Below, in pieces: positions 32,541-40,550 of a stretch of DNA of 64,000 nucleotides; position 1 is the stretch's first letter; every line of letters begins with the position of its first letter. Origin of the DNA: Micromonospora cabrerizensis (GTDB lineage Bacteria; Actinomycetota; Actinomycetes; Mycobacteriales; Micromonosporaceae); the NCBI RefSeq assembly GCF_022230955.1, contig NZ_JAKKFI010000045.1:92918-156917 (forward strand). The letters run 5' to 3'. A model generated the notes under the pieces. It did not search any database. It was not told where the DNA came from and saw only the letters and a list, made by a program, of their open reading frames with translations. A program made the translations under genes and the position numbers.

Positions 32541-32553
32541 TAGGATGACCGCC
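32541..32553 (+). promoter_or_regulatory. Leaderless -10 element before second large regulator
   Basis: TAGGAT (32541-32546) is separated by exactly 7 bases from GTG 32554, the spacing typical of leaderless actinobacterial transcripts. The ATG at 32545 lies inside the -10 hexamer, so it is unlikely to be the start. Confidence 0.55.
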
Positions 32554-35500
32554 GTGCAGTTCGGGGTGCTGGGGCCGCTCGCCGTGACCACGGACGCCGG
32601 CGAGCCGGTGGTGGTGCCCGGCACGAAGGTACGCGCGCTGCTGGCCGACCTGCTGGCCAACCGAAACCAGGTGGTCTCGGCGGACCGGCTCATCGACGAC
32701 CTGTGGGGCGAGGACAGCCCCGCCAACCCCGCCGGCGCCCTCCAGGTGCGGGTGTCCCAGTTGCGCAAGGCGCTCAACGACGCCGAGCCGGGCGCCCGCG
32801 AGCTGGTCGAGTCGCGGCCACCGGGCTACCTGCTGCGGGTTGACGCCGTCGACGTGGCGCGGTTCGACGAGCTGGCCCGGTGCACCGACGTCGAGCGGTT
32901 GACCGATGCCCTCGCGTTGTGGCGCGGCGAGGCGTACGCCGACGTGGCCGACGCCGAGTTCGTCCGCGCGGAGGCGACCCGCCTCGCCGAGCAGCGCCTC
33001 GCCGTCCACGAGCGGTTGGCCGAGGCCCGGCTGGCCCGGGGTGAACACGACCTGGTCGCCGCCGACCTCGCCGAATTGGTCACCCGGCATCCGCTGCACG
33101 AAGGCCTGCGGGCGGTGCAGCTGCGCGCGCTGTACGCCGCCGGCCGGCAGTCCGAGGCGTTGGACAGCTACGCCGACCTGCGGGACCGACTCGCCGAGGA
33201 GCTGGGCCTCGACCCCGGCCCCGAGGTGGTCGCCCTGCACCGCAGGATCCTCGAACAGGACGCCGCCCTCAGCGCGCCGCCGAAGGCCGCGGTCACCCGC
33301 ACCAGCCTGCCCGCCCCGCTCGACGAGCTGGTCGGGCGCGCCGAGGCGCTGGCCGAGCTGGGCGAGCTGCTGCCCCGGCACCGACTGGTCACGCTGGTCG
33401 GGCCGGGTGGCGTCGGCAAGACCAGACTGGCCGTCGAGACGGCCCGCACGCAGTCCTTTCCCGACGGGGTCCAACTGGTCGAGCTGGCTCCGCTGCCCGC
33501 CGGTGACGCGCTCGTCGCCGAGCAGGTGCTCGCCGCTCTGGGCAGCCACGAGGCGGCCGGCACGAGCCTGTCCCCCGCCGACCGGCTGGTGACGACTCTG
33601 CGGCACCGACACCTGCTGCTCGTGCTGGACAACTGCGAACATGTCATCGACCCGGTCGCCGAGCTGGTCGCCCGGCTGCTGCGCGAGGTGCCCGGGCTGC
33701 GGGTGCTGGCCACCAGCAGGGAACCGCTCGGGCTGACCGGCGAGCTGCTCTGGGAGGTACCCCCACTGCCCGTGCCGGACGACGGTGACCTGGACACGGT
33801 CCGGCGCTCGGCGGCGGCCCGGCTGTTCGTCGCCCGCGCCGCCGCGCAGCAGCGCGGGTTCCGCCTCGACGGGCAGAGCGCCGCCGCGGTCGCCCAGCTC
33901 TGCCGCCGCCTCGACGGCCTGCCGCTGGCGCTGGAGCTGGCCGCGACCCGGGTCCGCGCGCTGGGCGTGCGCGGCGTGGTGGAACGGCTCGACGACCGTT
34001 TCCGGCTGCTCACCACCCAGCAGCGGGACATGCCGCCCCGGCAGCGGACGCTGACCGCGGTGATCGGTTGGAGCTGGGACCTCCTCGGCGAGACCGAGCG
34101 GGTGGTGCTGGCCCGGCTGGCGGTGTTCCGGGACGGTTGCACCCCGGAGGCCGCCGAGTACGTCTGCGGGACCGACCTGGACACCCTCGCCCGGCTGGTG
34201 GACCGGTCCCTGGTGGTGCTCGACGACTCCGGCGCCCACCCGCGCTACCGGCTGCTCGAATCGGTCGCCGCGTTCGGCCTGGCCCGGCTGACCGACGTCG
34301 ACGCGGTACGCACCCGGCACGCCACCTATTACACAGAGCTGGCCGAGCGCGCCGACCCGGAGCTGCGCGGGGCCGACCAGCAGCGGTGGCTGGCGCTGCT
34401 GGACGCCGAGACGGCGAACCTGCGATCCGCGCTGGTGCACGGCGGCGGGTTGCGCCTGGCGGTCGCGCTGAGCTGGTACTGGCACCTGCGCGGCCGGCTC
34501 ACCGAGGCGCGGCGGGCCCTGGCCGTGCCGGGCGACCCGGAGCAGGAGACCCGTGCGGCCCCCTGGCGGGTCGGCTTCGCCCTGTCGCAGGGCGAGGCGG
34601 TCGCACCGGACGACGTACGCGCCGCGGTGGTCGCCGACCCGGACGGCCACGCCGCGTGGTTCGCGGCCAACGCGGTGATCGAGCACGGCGACCTGGCCCT
34701 GGCCTCGGAGCTGCTGCCCACCGCCGCCCTCGACAGCTGGACCGAGGCCGCGGTGCTCAGCTCCCTGGCCCACCTCGCGCACGCCAACGGTGACCAGGCC
34801 ACCCTGGAACGCACCGCGACCCGCAGCGCCGCGCTCTTCGCCGACCTCGGCGACCGGTGGGGTCGACTCCGGGCGACCGAGTGGGTGGGTGGCCTGGCCG
34901 ACATGCGCGGCGAGCACGAGCGCGCCGCCGCGCTGCACCGCGAGGGGCTGCGCTGGGCCGAGGAACTGGCGCTGTGGCCGCAGGTCTGCGCGGAGCTGTC
35001 CTGGCTGGCCTGGCTCGCCGTGCAGACCCGCGACTACGCCCAGGGTCGGGAACTGGCCGAGCGCGCGTACGACCTGGCGGTGGAACAGGGTTCGCCCGGC
35101 GCGCTGGTCTTCGCGGAGATGAGCCTCGGGCTGGCCGCCCGCCGCGACGGCAAACTCGACCTGGCCGTCACCCACCTCAGCCACCTCGCCGAGCTGGGCC
35201 GGGGCGAGAGCCAACCAGCGCTCTATTTGCCGATGGTCCTGGTGGAGCTGGGCTACGCGGTCGAGCAGGGCGGTGACCCGGATGCCGCGCTGGCCCTGCA
35301 CGTCGAGGCGTTCGAGACCGCCGAGGCGATGGCCACGATGCGAGACGCGGTCGGCCCCCTGGAGGGGATGGCGGCGGCGGTGCGCTCCCCCGAGGTGGCC
35401 GCCCGGCTGCTGGGCGCCGCGGCCGCCGCCCGGCTCGCCACGCAGTCCCCCGCCGCACCGGCCGAACGCGACGACACCGACCGGACGACCGAGCGCCTGC

Positions 35501-35586
35501 GAGCCGAACTCGGGCCGGAGCGGTTCGACGCGTTGCTCGCCGAGGGCGCGAAGCTGAGCCCGAGCGAGGCCCGGGCTCAGCTCTGA
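32554..35586 (+). CDS. SARP-family regulator with large ATPase domain (BTAD + AAA/STAND ATPase)
   Basis: This 1010-residue regulator resembles its upstream neighbour in plan but has a distinct ATPase. Order: winged helix (QFGVLGPLAVTTDAGEPVVV, residues 1-90), BTAD (about 95-240), P-loop with LVTLVGPGGVGKTRLAVETA (about 283-302) and Walker B LLLVLDNCEHVIDP, then LATSREPLGLTGELLWEVPP and LPLALELAATRVRALG, which are motifs of the ATPases fused to LuxR/SARP regulators (STAND class). An alpha-helical repeat region ends it. I place the start at GTG 32554, using the leaderless -10 reasoning. Its C-terminal half has no strict TPR. Targets unknown. Confidence 0.88.
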   Translation: MQFGVLGPLAVTTDAGEPVVVPGTKVRALLADLLANRNQVVSADRLIDDLWGEDSPANPAGALQVRVSQLRKALNDAEPGARELVESRPPGYLLRVDAVDVARFDELARCTDVERLTDALALWRGEAYADVADAEFVRAEATRLAEQRLAVHERLAEARLARGEHDLVAADLAELVTRHPLHEGLRAVQLRALYAAGRQSEALDSYADLRDRLAEELGLDPGPEVVALHRRILEQDAALSAPPKAAVTRTSLPAPLDELVGRAEALAELGELLPRHRLVTLVGPGGVGKTRLAVETARTQSFPDGVQLVELAPLPAGDALVAEQVLAALGSHEAAGTSLSPADRLVTTLRHRHLLLVLDNCEHVIDPVAELVARLLREVPGLRVLATSREPLGLTGELLWEVPPLPVPDDGDLDTVRRSAAARLFVARAAAQQRGFRLDGQSAAAVAQLCRRLDGLPLALELAATRVRALGVRGVVERLDDRFRLLTTQQRDMPPRQRTLTAVIGWSWDLLGETERVVLARLAVFRDGCTPEAAEYVCGTDLDTLARLVDRSLVVLDDSGAHPRYRLLESVAAFGLARLTDVDAVRTRHATYYTELAERADPELRGADQQRWLALLDAETANLRSALVHGGGLRLAVALSWYWHLRGRLTEARRALAVPGDPEQETRAAPWRVGFALSQGEAVAPDDVRAAVVADPDGHAAWFAANAVIEHGDLALASELLPTAALDSWTEAAVLSSLAHLAHANGDQATLERTATRSAALFADLGDRWGRLRATEWVGGLADMRGEHERAAALHREGLRWAEELALWPQVCAELSWLAWLAVQTRDYAQGRELAERAYDLAVEQGSPGALVFAEMSLGLAARRDGKLDLAVTHLSHLAELGRGESQPALYLPMVLVELGYAVEQGGDPDAALALHVEAFETAEAMATMRDAVGPLEGMAAAVRSPEVAARLLGAAAAARLATQSPAAPAERDDTDRTTERLRAELGPERFDALLAEGAKLSPSEARAQL

Positions 35587-35591
35587 TCTGG

Positions 35592-36146
35592 TCAGGCCGG
35601 CGTCTTCGGCGCGTACGAGGCGACGATCACGCCGCTCTTGTGCACCCGGGTGTCGACCAGGTCGAACGAGGCCTTGAAGTCGGTCAGCGGCACCGTCAGG
35701 TTGGCGCCGCCCTCCAGCACCGGGTGGATCCAGAACCGGACCTCGTCCACCAGGCCCGCCCGGATCAGCTGCGCGGTGACCGAGCCGAAGCCGTACTGGA
35801 TGATGTTCTTGCCCTCCTGGGCCTTGAGCGCCGTGACCGCCTCGACCAGGTCGCCCTGGAGCACCTCCGTGTTGTTCCAGGTGGGGTCGGTGAGGGTGGT
35901 CGAGGCGACGTACTTCTTGACGTTGTTGAAGAACGCGGCGCCGGTGCTCGGGTCGCTCTCGTCCATGTTCGGCCAAACGGCGGAGAAGCCGTCGTAGGTG
36001 GCCCGGCCCATCAGCATCGCGTCGGCCTCGGTGGTCTGCGACCCGGCGAGGCTGGCGGCCTCCTCGTCGAAGTACGGCATGGTCCACATCGGGTTGTCGA
36101 TGATGCCGTCGAGGGTGATGTAGGTCGAGTTGATGAGCTTGCGCAT
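35592..36146 (-). CDS. RibD C-terminal/dihydrofolate-reductase-like protein, copy A
   Basis: This 184-residue reductase-fold protein shows MRKLINSTYITLDGIIDNP, ADAMLMGRATYDGFSAVWP, NVKKYVASTTLTDPTWNNT, IIQYGFGSVTAQLIRAGLVD and DEVRFWIHPVLEGGANL. These are the landmarks of the bacterial RibD_C-like NADPH reductases of unknown physiological substrate. ATG 36146 has AGGAG 7 bases before it. It is convergent with, and 5 bases from, the SARP gene end. It differs from the second family member at 44890 in sequence throughout, so the two are distinct paralogues. Confidence 0.88.
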   Translation of the reverse strand: MRKLINSTYITLDGIIDNPMWTMPYFDEEAASLAGSQTTEADAMLMGRATYDGFSAVWPNMDESDPSTGAAFFNNVKKYVASTTLTDPTWNNTEVLQGDLVEAVTALKAQEGKNIIQYGFGSVTAQLIRAGLVDEVRFWIHPVLEGGANLTVPLTDFKASFDLVDTRVHKSGVIVASYAPKTPA

Positions 36147-36219
36147 CGGGATCTCCTGGTTGTCTGTCGTGTTCTCCGGTGACACCCAGAACTCTGCCGG
36201 AACCCGCTTACGATTCGCT

Positions 36220-36810
36220 TCAGGTGCCCTTACCGGCATCCCCGGCCGCGTCGGAAGCCGCGCCGGGAGCCGCGTCCGGTAGCGGGTCGGTCAGCGGGAT
36301 GGGCAGCGCCTGCGGCGTCACCGTGCCGCCGCCGGTCGAGTGCGCCGGTGCGGGGCGCTCACCGGTGCGGCTGTGCAGGCGGCCCTGCCCCGCCGGCCCG
36401 GCACGCCGGGTCACCTCGACGGTCACCATCCGCACCGGCGCGGGCGGCGCGGTGAAACGCCCGACACCCCACCGCACCCAGATCGGGATCCGACCGGCGT
36501 CCGCCTCGGCGCGCAACTTCTGCACCGTGCGGGCCCGGTCGGTGTGGTCGACCTCCACGACGACCGGCGGGCCGTCCGGGCGGGCACACGCCACGTCCAG
36601 GACCGAGTGCCGCTGCTCCAGGGGCGGCGGCAACGGCAGCACGCTCGGGGCGCGTCGGTAGACCCGCCAGCCCTGGGCCTCGGCCCACCGCACCACCGAG
36701 TCGATCACCCGTGCGGTGACCTCGTCGGTGCCCAGGTCGACGAAGGTCAGGTCCGCCAGAGCGCGACCGAGGTCGGACGCCAACCGCTCGCCCTGCGCCG
36801 TGACCTCCAC
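36220..36810 (-). CDS. Uncharacterised protein with nuclease-like core motifs
   Basis: This 196-residue protein begins at GTG 36810 (VEVTAQGERLASDLGRALADL). A TTATCCT -10-like element lies about 7 bases upstream, suggesting leaderless transcription. The middle (residues about 70-115) reads SVLDVACARPDGPPVVVEVD and HTDRARTVQKLRAEADAGRI, resembling the D-x(n)-EVD strand-turn of PD-(D/E)XK nuclease folds, though the Lys is not in the canonical place. The last 50 residues are Pro/Thr/Ala-rich. No signal or membrane segment. Function is not assigned; a restriction-type fold is only a guess. It is 17 bases upstream of, and on the same strand as, the S9 peptidase gene end. Confidence 0.6.
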   Translation of the reverse strand: MEVTAQGERLASDLGRALADLTFVDLGTDEVTARVIDSVVRWAEAQGWRVYRRAPSVLPLPPPLEQRHSVLDVACARPDGPPVVVEVDHTDRARTVQKLRAEADAGRIPIWVRWGVGRFTAPPAPVRMVTVEVTRRAGPAGQGRLHSRTGERPAPAHSTGGGTVTPQALPIPLTDPLPDAAPGAASDAAGDAGKGT

Positions 36811-36827
36811 CGGCGCAGGATAACGCC

Positions 36828-38672
36828 TCAGCCGACGGTGGTCGTGGCCGCGGCGAGGTGCCGGGTCAGCCAGGCGGTGGTGGCCGTACGCGCCGCCTCG
36901 GCGTTGGCGCGCGTCAGGAAGTCGTGCCCCTCGCCGGCCAGCACCAGGTGCCCGTGCGGCACGTCCCGCGCGGCGAGGGCCCGCGCCACCTGCGCCGACT
37001 CGCCCGCCGGCACGTTGGTGTCGTTGGCGCCGTGGATGAGCAGCACCGGCACGTTGAGCCGGTCGACGTGGGTCATCGGGGATAGGTCACGCAGCAGCTC
37101 CGCGTCGCGCCGCGGGTCGCCGTACTTGCTGACGGCGGCGGCGGCGATCCACGGCTCGGTGCCGGCGTAGAAGGTGTGGAAGTCGGAGATCCCGCACTCG
37201 GCGACCCCGGCGGCGAACAGGCCGGGGAAGTTCACCAGCACCGCGAGGACCAGGTAGCCACCGTAGGAACGGCCCAGACAGCCGAGCTGGCCGGGGCGGG
37301 CGACGCCGCTGTCGACGAGGAAGTCCGCGCAGGCCGCCACGTCGGCGATCGCCCCGTACCGGCCGGCGAGGTTGTCGGCGGCGACGAAGGACCGGCCGAA
37401 GCCGGACGAGCCGCGCACGTTCGGCGCGAACACGGCGACGCCCTGCGCGACGAGAGCCTGGAACAACGGGTTGTAGCAGGGGCGTTCCTGCGCTTCCGGG
37501 CCTCCGTGCAGACTGATCGCGGTCGGCCAGGGACCCGGCCCGGCCGGGCGGTAGAGCCAGCCGGAGAGCGGCAACCCGTCGCGCGCCCGCAGGTCGACGA
37601 GGTGCGGCGCGACGCCGCCGTCGCCCGTACGCGCCACACCGGTGTCCGGCCGCAGCGGGCGCAGCGCCCCGCTGCTCGGGTCCACCAGCCAGACCTCCCG
37701 CGGCTGCACCGGCCCCTGTGCGGTGAGGCAGAGCAGGTCACCGCCGGCGGCGAAGACGGCGTCGTCGAGCACCTCGCCCGGTGCCACCACGGCTCGCTGC
37801 ACCCCGCCGGCGACATCGAGCAGGCTCACCTCGCTGCGGCCACCGTAGGTGTTCCACAGCAGCGCGACCCGCCGCCCGTCGGCGCTCGGCACGGCCTGCT
37901 CCAGCTCGGCGTCCGGTCGCCCGGCGAGCCGGGAAGGCGGCTGCTCCGGTCGGGTCAGGTCGACCCGCACCAGCGCGGCGAGTTCCGAGAACGCGTCGGT
38001 GCGGGCCAGTACGCTGGTCCCGTCCGGACCGAACCAGCCCTGGTCGGTGCTGCCCTGGCCGGTGTCCGGGAACAGTCGCCGCCGCTCGCCGGTCGCCACG
38101 TCGAGCACTTCCAGCCAGCGCGCGTTGCGCGGGCCGCGGCGCAGCAGGGCGACGCCGGTGTCCGGGGTGACGTCCAGGAGCGTGAGCAGGTCACTCTCGG
38201 CGAGCACCCGCCGGTGCCCGGTGCCCGCGTCGACCAGGACGGCCCGACCGTGCTCGTCGGTCTCGGTGACCATCAGGACCGCGCCCCCGGGCAGCCAGCC
38301 GGCCATCGCGGCGCTGCGGCGGCCGAAACCGGCGACCTGGCGGCGTCCTGACCCGTCCGGGCGCAGCACCCACAGCTCGGTGCGGGGAGCGCCGCCCGGG
38401 GCGACGACGCAGGCCAGCCACTGCCCGTCCGGGGACCAGCTCAGCGCGAGCACCGGGTCGTCGCCGGTGGGCAGCGCGACAGCCTCGGCGGCGTCGACGT
38501 CGCGGACCCAGACGCCCGGCGCGCCGGCCCGGTCGGAGAGGAACGCCACCCGGCGACCGTCGGGGGACGGCGCGGGCGCGTGGTCCTCGCCGGGAGGCAG
38601 CGGCGGTGCCGGCCGGTGGCCGACGGGACGCGTCCGCCGGGTGGTCAGCGGCACCTCGGTCCGTACGCTCAT
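36828..38672 (-). CDS. S9-family prolyl-oligopeptidase-like serine peptidase
   Basis: This 614-residue protein is a two-domain S9 peptidase. The N-terminal beta-propeller shows repeated PSPDGRRVAFLSDR, WSPDGQWLACVV and FGPDGTSVLARTDA blades. The C-terminal alpha/beta-hydrolase has GWLYRPAGPGPWPTAISLHG, FAPNVRGSSGFG, nucleophile Ser in CLGRSYGGYLVL, DRLNVPVLLIHGANDTNVP with the catalytic Asp, and LAGEGHDFLTRAN with the His. No signal peptide is visible, so it is probably cytoplasmic. It directly abuts the asparagine synthetase-like gene (stop 38673, start ATG 38672), so it is co-transcribed. It may process the peptide product of that set or an unrelated short peptide. Confidence 0.92.
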   Translation of the reverse strand: MSVRTEVPLTTRRTRPVGHRPAPPLPPGEDHAPAPSPDGRRVAFLSDRAGAPGVWVRDVDAAEAVALPTGDDPVLALSWSPDGQWLACVVAPGGAPRTELWVLRPDGSGRRQVAGFGRRSAAMAGWLPGGAVLMVTETDEHGRAVLVDAGTGHRRVLAESDLLTLLDVTPDTGVALLRRGPRNARWLEVLDVATGERRRLFPDTGQGSTDQGWFGPDGTSVLARTDAFSELAALVRVDLTRPEQPPSRLAGRPDAELEQAVPSADGRRVALLWNTYGGRSEVSLLDVAGGVQRAVVAPGEVLDDAVFAAGGDLLCLTAQGPVQPREVWLVDPSSGALRPLRPDTGVARTGDGGVAPHLVDLRARDGLPLSGWLYRPAGPGPWPTAISLHGGPEAQERPCYNPLFQALVAQGVAVFAPNVRGSSGFGRSFVAADNLAGRYGAIADVAACADFLVDSGVARPGQLGCLGRSYGGYLVLAVLVNFPGLFAAGVAECGISDFHTFYAGTEPWIAAAAVSKYGDPRRDAELLRDLSPMTHVDRLNVPVLLIHGANDTNVPAGESAQVARALAARDVPHGHLVLAGEGHDFLTRANAEAARTATTAWLTRHLAAATTTVG

Positions 38673-40451
38673 CTAAACCCCGATCCGCTGCAACCAGAGC
38701 TCCAGCAGCCCGAGCTGCCAGAGTGCGTTGGAACCCAGCGTGGTCCGCTGGGCGTTGGGCGTGTCCAGCAACTCCTCCAGGTAGTCCTTGCGGAACAGGC
38801 CCCGCTCCCGCGCCGGCCGGGCGGTCAGCGCGTCGCGCACGTCGTCGAGCAGCGGGCCGGAGAGGTGCCGGATGGCGGGCACCGGGAAGTAGCCCTTCGG
38901 CCGGTCGATCACCTCGTCCGGGACGATGCCCCGGCTGGCCGCCTTCAGCACGCCCTTGCCGCCCTGCGCCAGCTTCATCCCGGGTGGGCAGGCGGCGGCC
39001 AGCTCGACGACCTCGTGGTCGAGGAACGGCACCCGGGCCTCCAGCCCCCAGGCCATCGTCATGTTGTCCACCCGCTTGACCGGGTCGTCGACGAGCATCA
39101 CCAGGCTGTCCTGCCGCAGGGCCGCGTCCAGCGCGGTGTCCGCGCCGGGTGCGCCGAAGTGGGCGGCGACGAACTCCAGGCTCGCGTCGTGGTCGAGCAT
39201 CCACTCGGGCGCCAGGTGCCCGCCGAGCGCGTCGTGGCGACGGTCGAAGAACACCCGGGCGTACGCCTCGACGGCGTCCGCCCGGGCCACGTTGGCCATC
39301 GGCGGGTACCAGTCGTAGCCGGCCAGGATCTCGTCGGCGCCCTGGCCGGACTGGACCACCGTGATCCGCTGCGAGACCTCCTCGGACAGCAGGTGGAACG
39401 CGACGCAGTCGTGGCTGACCATCGGCTCGCTCATCGCCGCGATGGCGTCGTGCACGGCGGGGACGAACCGGCTCGCGCCGATGCGGATCTGCTGGTGGTC
39501 GGTGCCGTAGTGACGGGCCACCAGGTCGGAGTAGTGGAACTCGTCGCCGCTCTCCCCCGCCGCCGCCTCGAAGCCGATGCTGAAGGTGGCCAGCCCGGTC
39601 TGACCCTGCTCGGCCAGCAGGGCGACGATCAGGCTGGAGTCGAGACCGCCGGAGAGCAGCACGCCGACCGGCACGTCGGCGACCATCCGCCGGCGTACGG
39701 CGGTGCGCAACGCCGCCATGAGTCGCTCCTGCCACTCGTCGGCGGACATCGGATCGGCCGCGGCCCGGGTGAACTCCGGCCGCCAGTACAGGGTGTCGGT
39801 GCTCCGGCCGGCCGCGGTGACCACCCGGACGGTGGCCGGTGGGAGTTTGCGGACCCCGGCGAGGATCGTGCGCGGCGGGGGCACCACCGAGTGGAAGCTC
39901 ATGTAGTGGTGCAGCGCCACCGGGTCGAGGTCGGTGTCCACGTCACCGGCGGCGAGCAACGCCGGCAGGGTGGAGGCGAAGCGGACCCGGCCCGACCCCT
40001 CGGCCAGGTAGAGCGGTTTGATGCCGAGCCGGTCGCGGGCCAGCACCAGGGTGTGCGTGGCCAACTCGACCAGGGCGAACGCGAACATCCCGTAGAACCG
40101 TTCGACGCAGGCCGTCCCCCACCGGTGGTACGCCTTGAGGATCACCTCGGTGTCCGAGGTGGACCGGAAGGAGTAACCGGCGGCGATCAGCTCGTCGCGC
40201 AGCTCCCGGTAGTTGTAGATGCAGCCGTTGAAGACGACGGCCAGACCCAGCTCGTCGTCGACCATCGGCTGGGCGCCCGCGTCGGACAGGTCGATGATGC
40301 GCAGCCGTCGGTGCACCAGGGCCGCCGGCCCCTGCTGCCACCGGCCCTCACCGTCCGGGCCCCGGGAGGCCAGGGCGGGAAGCATCCGCTCGACGGCCGC
40401 CATGTCCGGTGGCGTCCCGTCGAAACGGAACTCGCCTCCGATACCGCACAT
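38673..40451 (-). CDS. asnB: Glutamine-dependent asparagine synthetase-type amidotransferase
   Basis: This 592-residue enzyme moves ammonia from glutamine to a carboxylate with ATP. The N-terminal Ntn glutaminase starts MCGIGGEF with Cys2 as nucleophile, which fixes the start at ATG 40451 (AGAGGTG upstream). It has LVHRRLRIIDLSDAGAQPM, VVFNGCIYNYRELRDEL and SDTEVILKAYHRWG. The synthetase domain has the PP-loop VPVGVLLSGGLDSSLIVALL. This class also includes N-acetylglutaminylglutamine amidotransferase, which amidates a dipeptide made by an ATP-grasp partner; the upstream GCS2/ATP-grasp gene gives that reading. Plain asparagine synthesis is the alternative. The order GCS2-ATP-grasp, amidotransferase, S9 peptidase is on one strand. 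Confidence 0.88.
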   Translation of the reverse strand: MCGIGGEFRFDGTPPDMAAVERMLPALASRGPDGEGRWQQGPAALVHRRLRIIDLSDAGAQPMVDDELGLAVVFNGCIYNYRELRDELIAAGYSFRSTSDTEVILKAYHRWGTACVERFYGMFAFALVELATHTLVLARDRLGIKPLYLAEGSGRVRFASTLPALLAAGDVDTDLDPVALHHYMSFHSVVPPPRTILAGVRKLPPATVRVVTAAGRSTDTLYWRPEFTRAAADPMSADEWQERLMAALRTAVRRRMVADVPVGVLLSGGLDSSLIVALLAEQGQTGLATFSIGFEAAAGESGDEFHYSDLVARHYGTDHQQIRIGASRFVPAVHDAIAAMSEPMVSHDCVAFHLLSEEVSQRITVVQSGQGADEILAGYDWYPPMANVARADAVEAYARVFFDRRHDALGGHLAPEWMLDHDASLEFVAAHFGAPGADTALDAALRQDSLVMLVDDPVKRVDNMTMAWGLEARVPFLDHEVVELAAACPPGMKLAQGGKGVLKAASRGIVPDEVIDRPKGYFPVPAIRHLSGPLLDDVRDALTARPARERGLFRKDYLEELLDTPNAQRTTLGSNALWQLGLLELWLQRIGV

Positions 40452-40550
40452 GCCACGCACCTCTCGTCGGCTCGGATCCGCTCGGGCCGCTGACCGGTCC
40501 AGGCTTGGCGGACCGGGTTGCGTCCCGATGACGGCTGGGTCAAGCGTGGG

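Noticed and set aside
32302..36087. 1261-aa antisense open frame over the second SARP gene
   Set aside because: Low-complexity Arg/Gly/Gln translation opposite a complete regulator with clear motifs; typical shadow.
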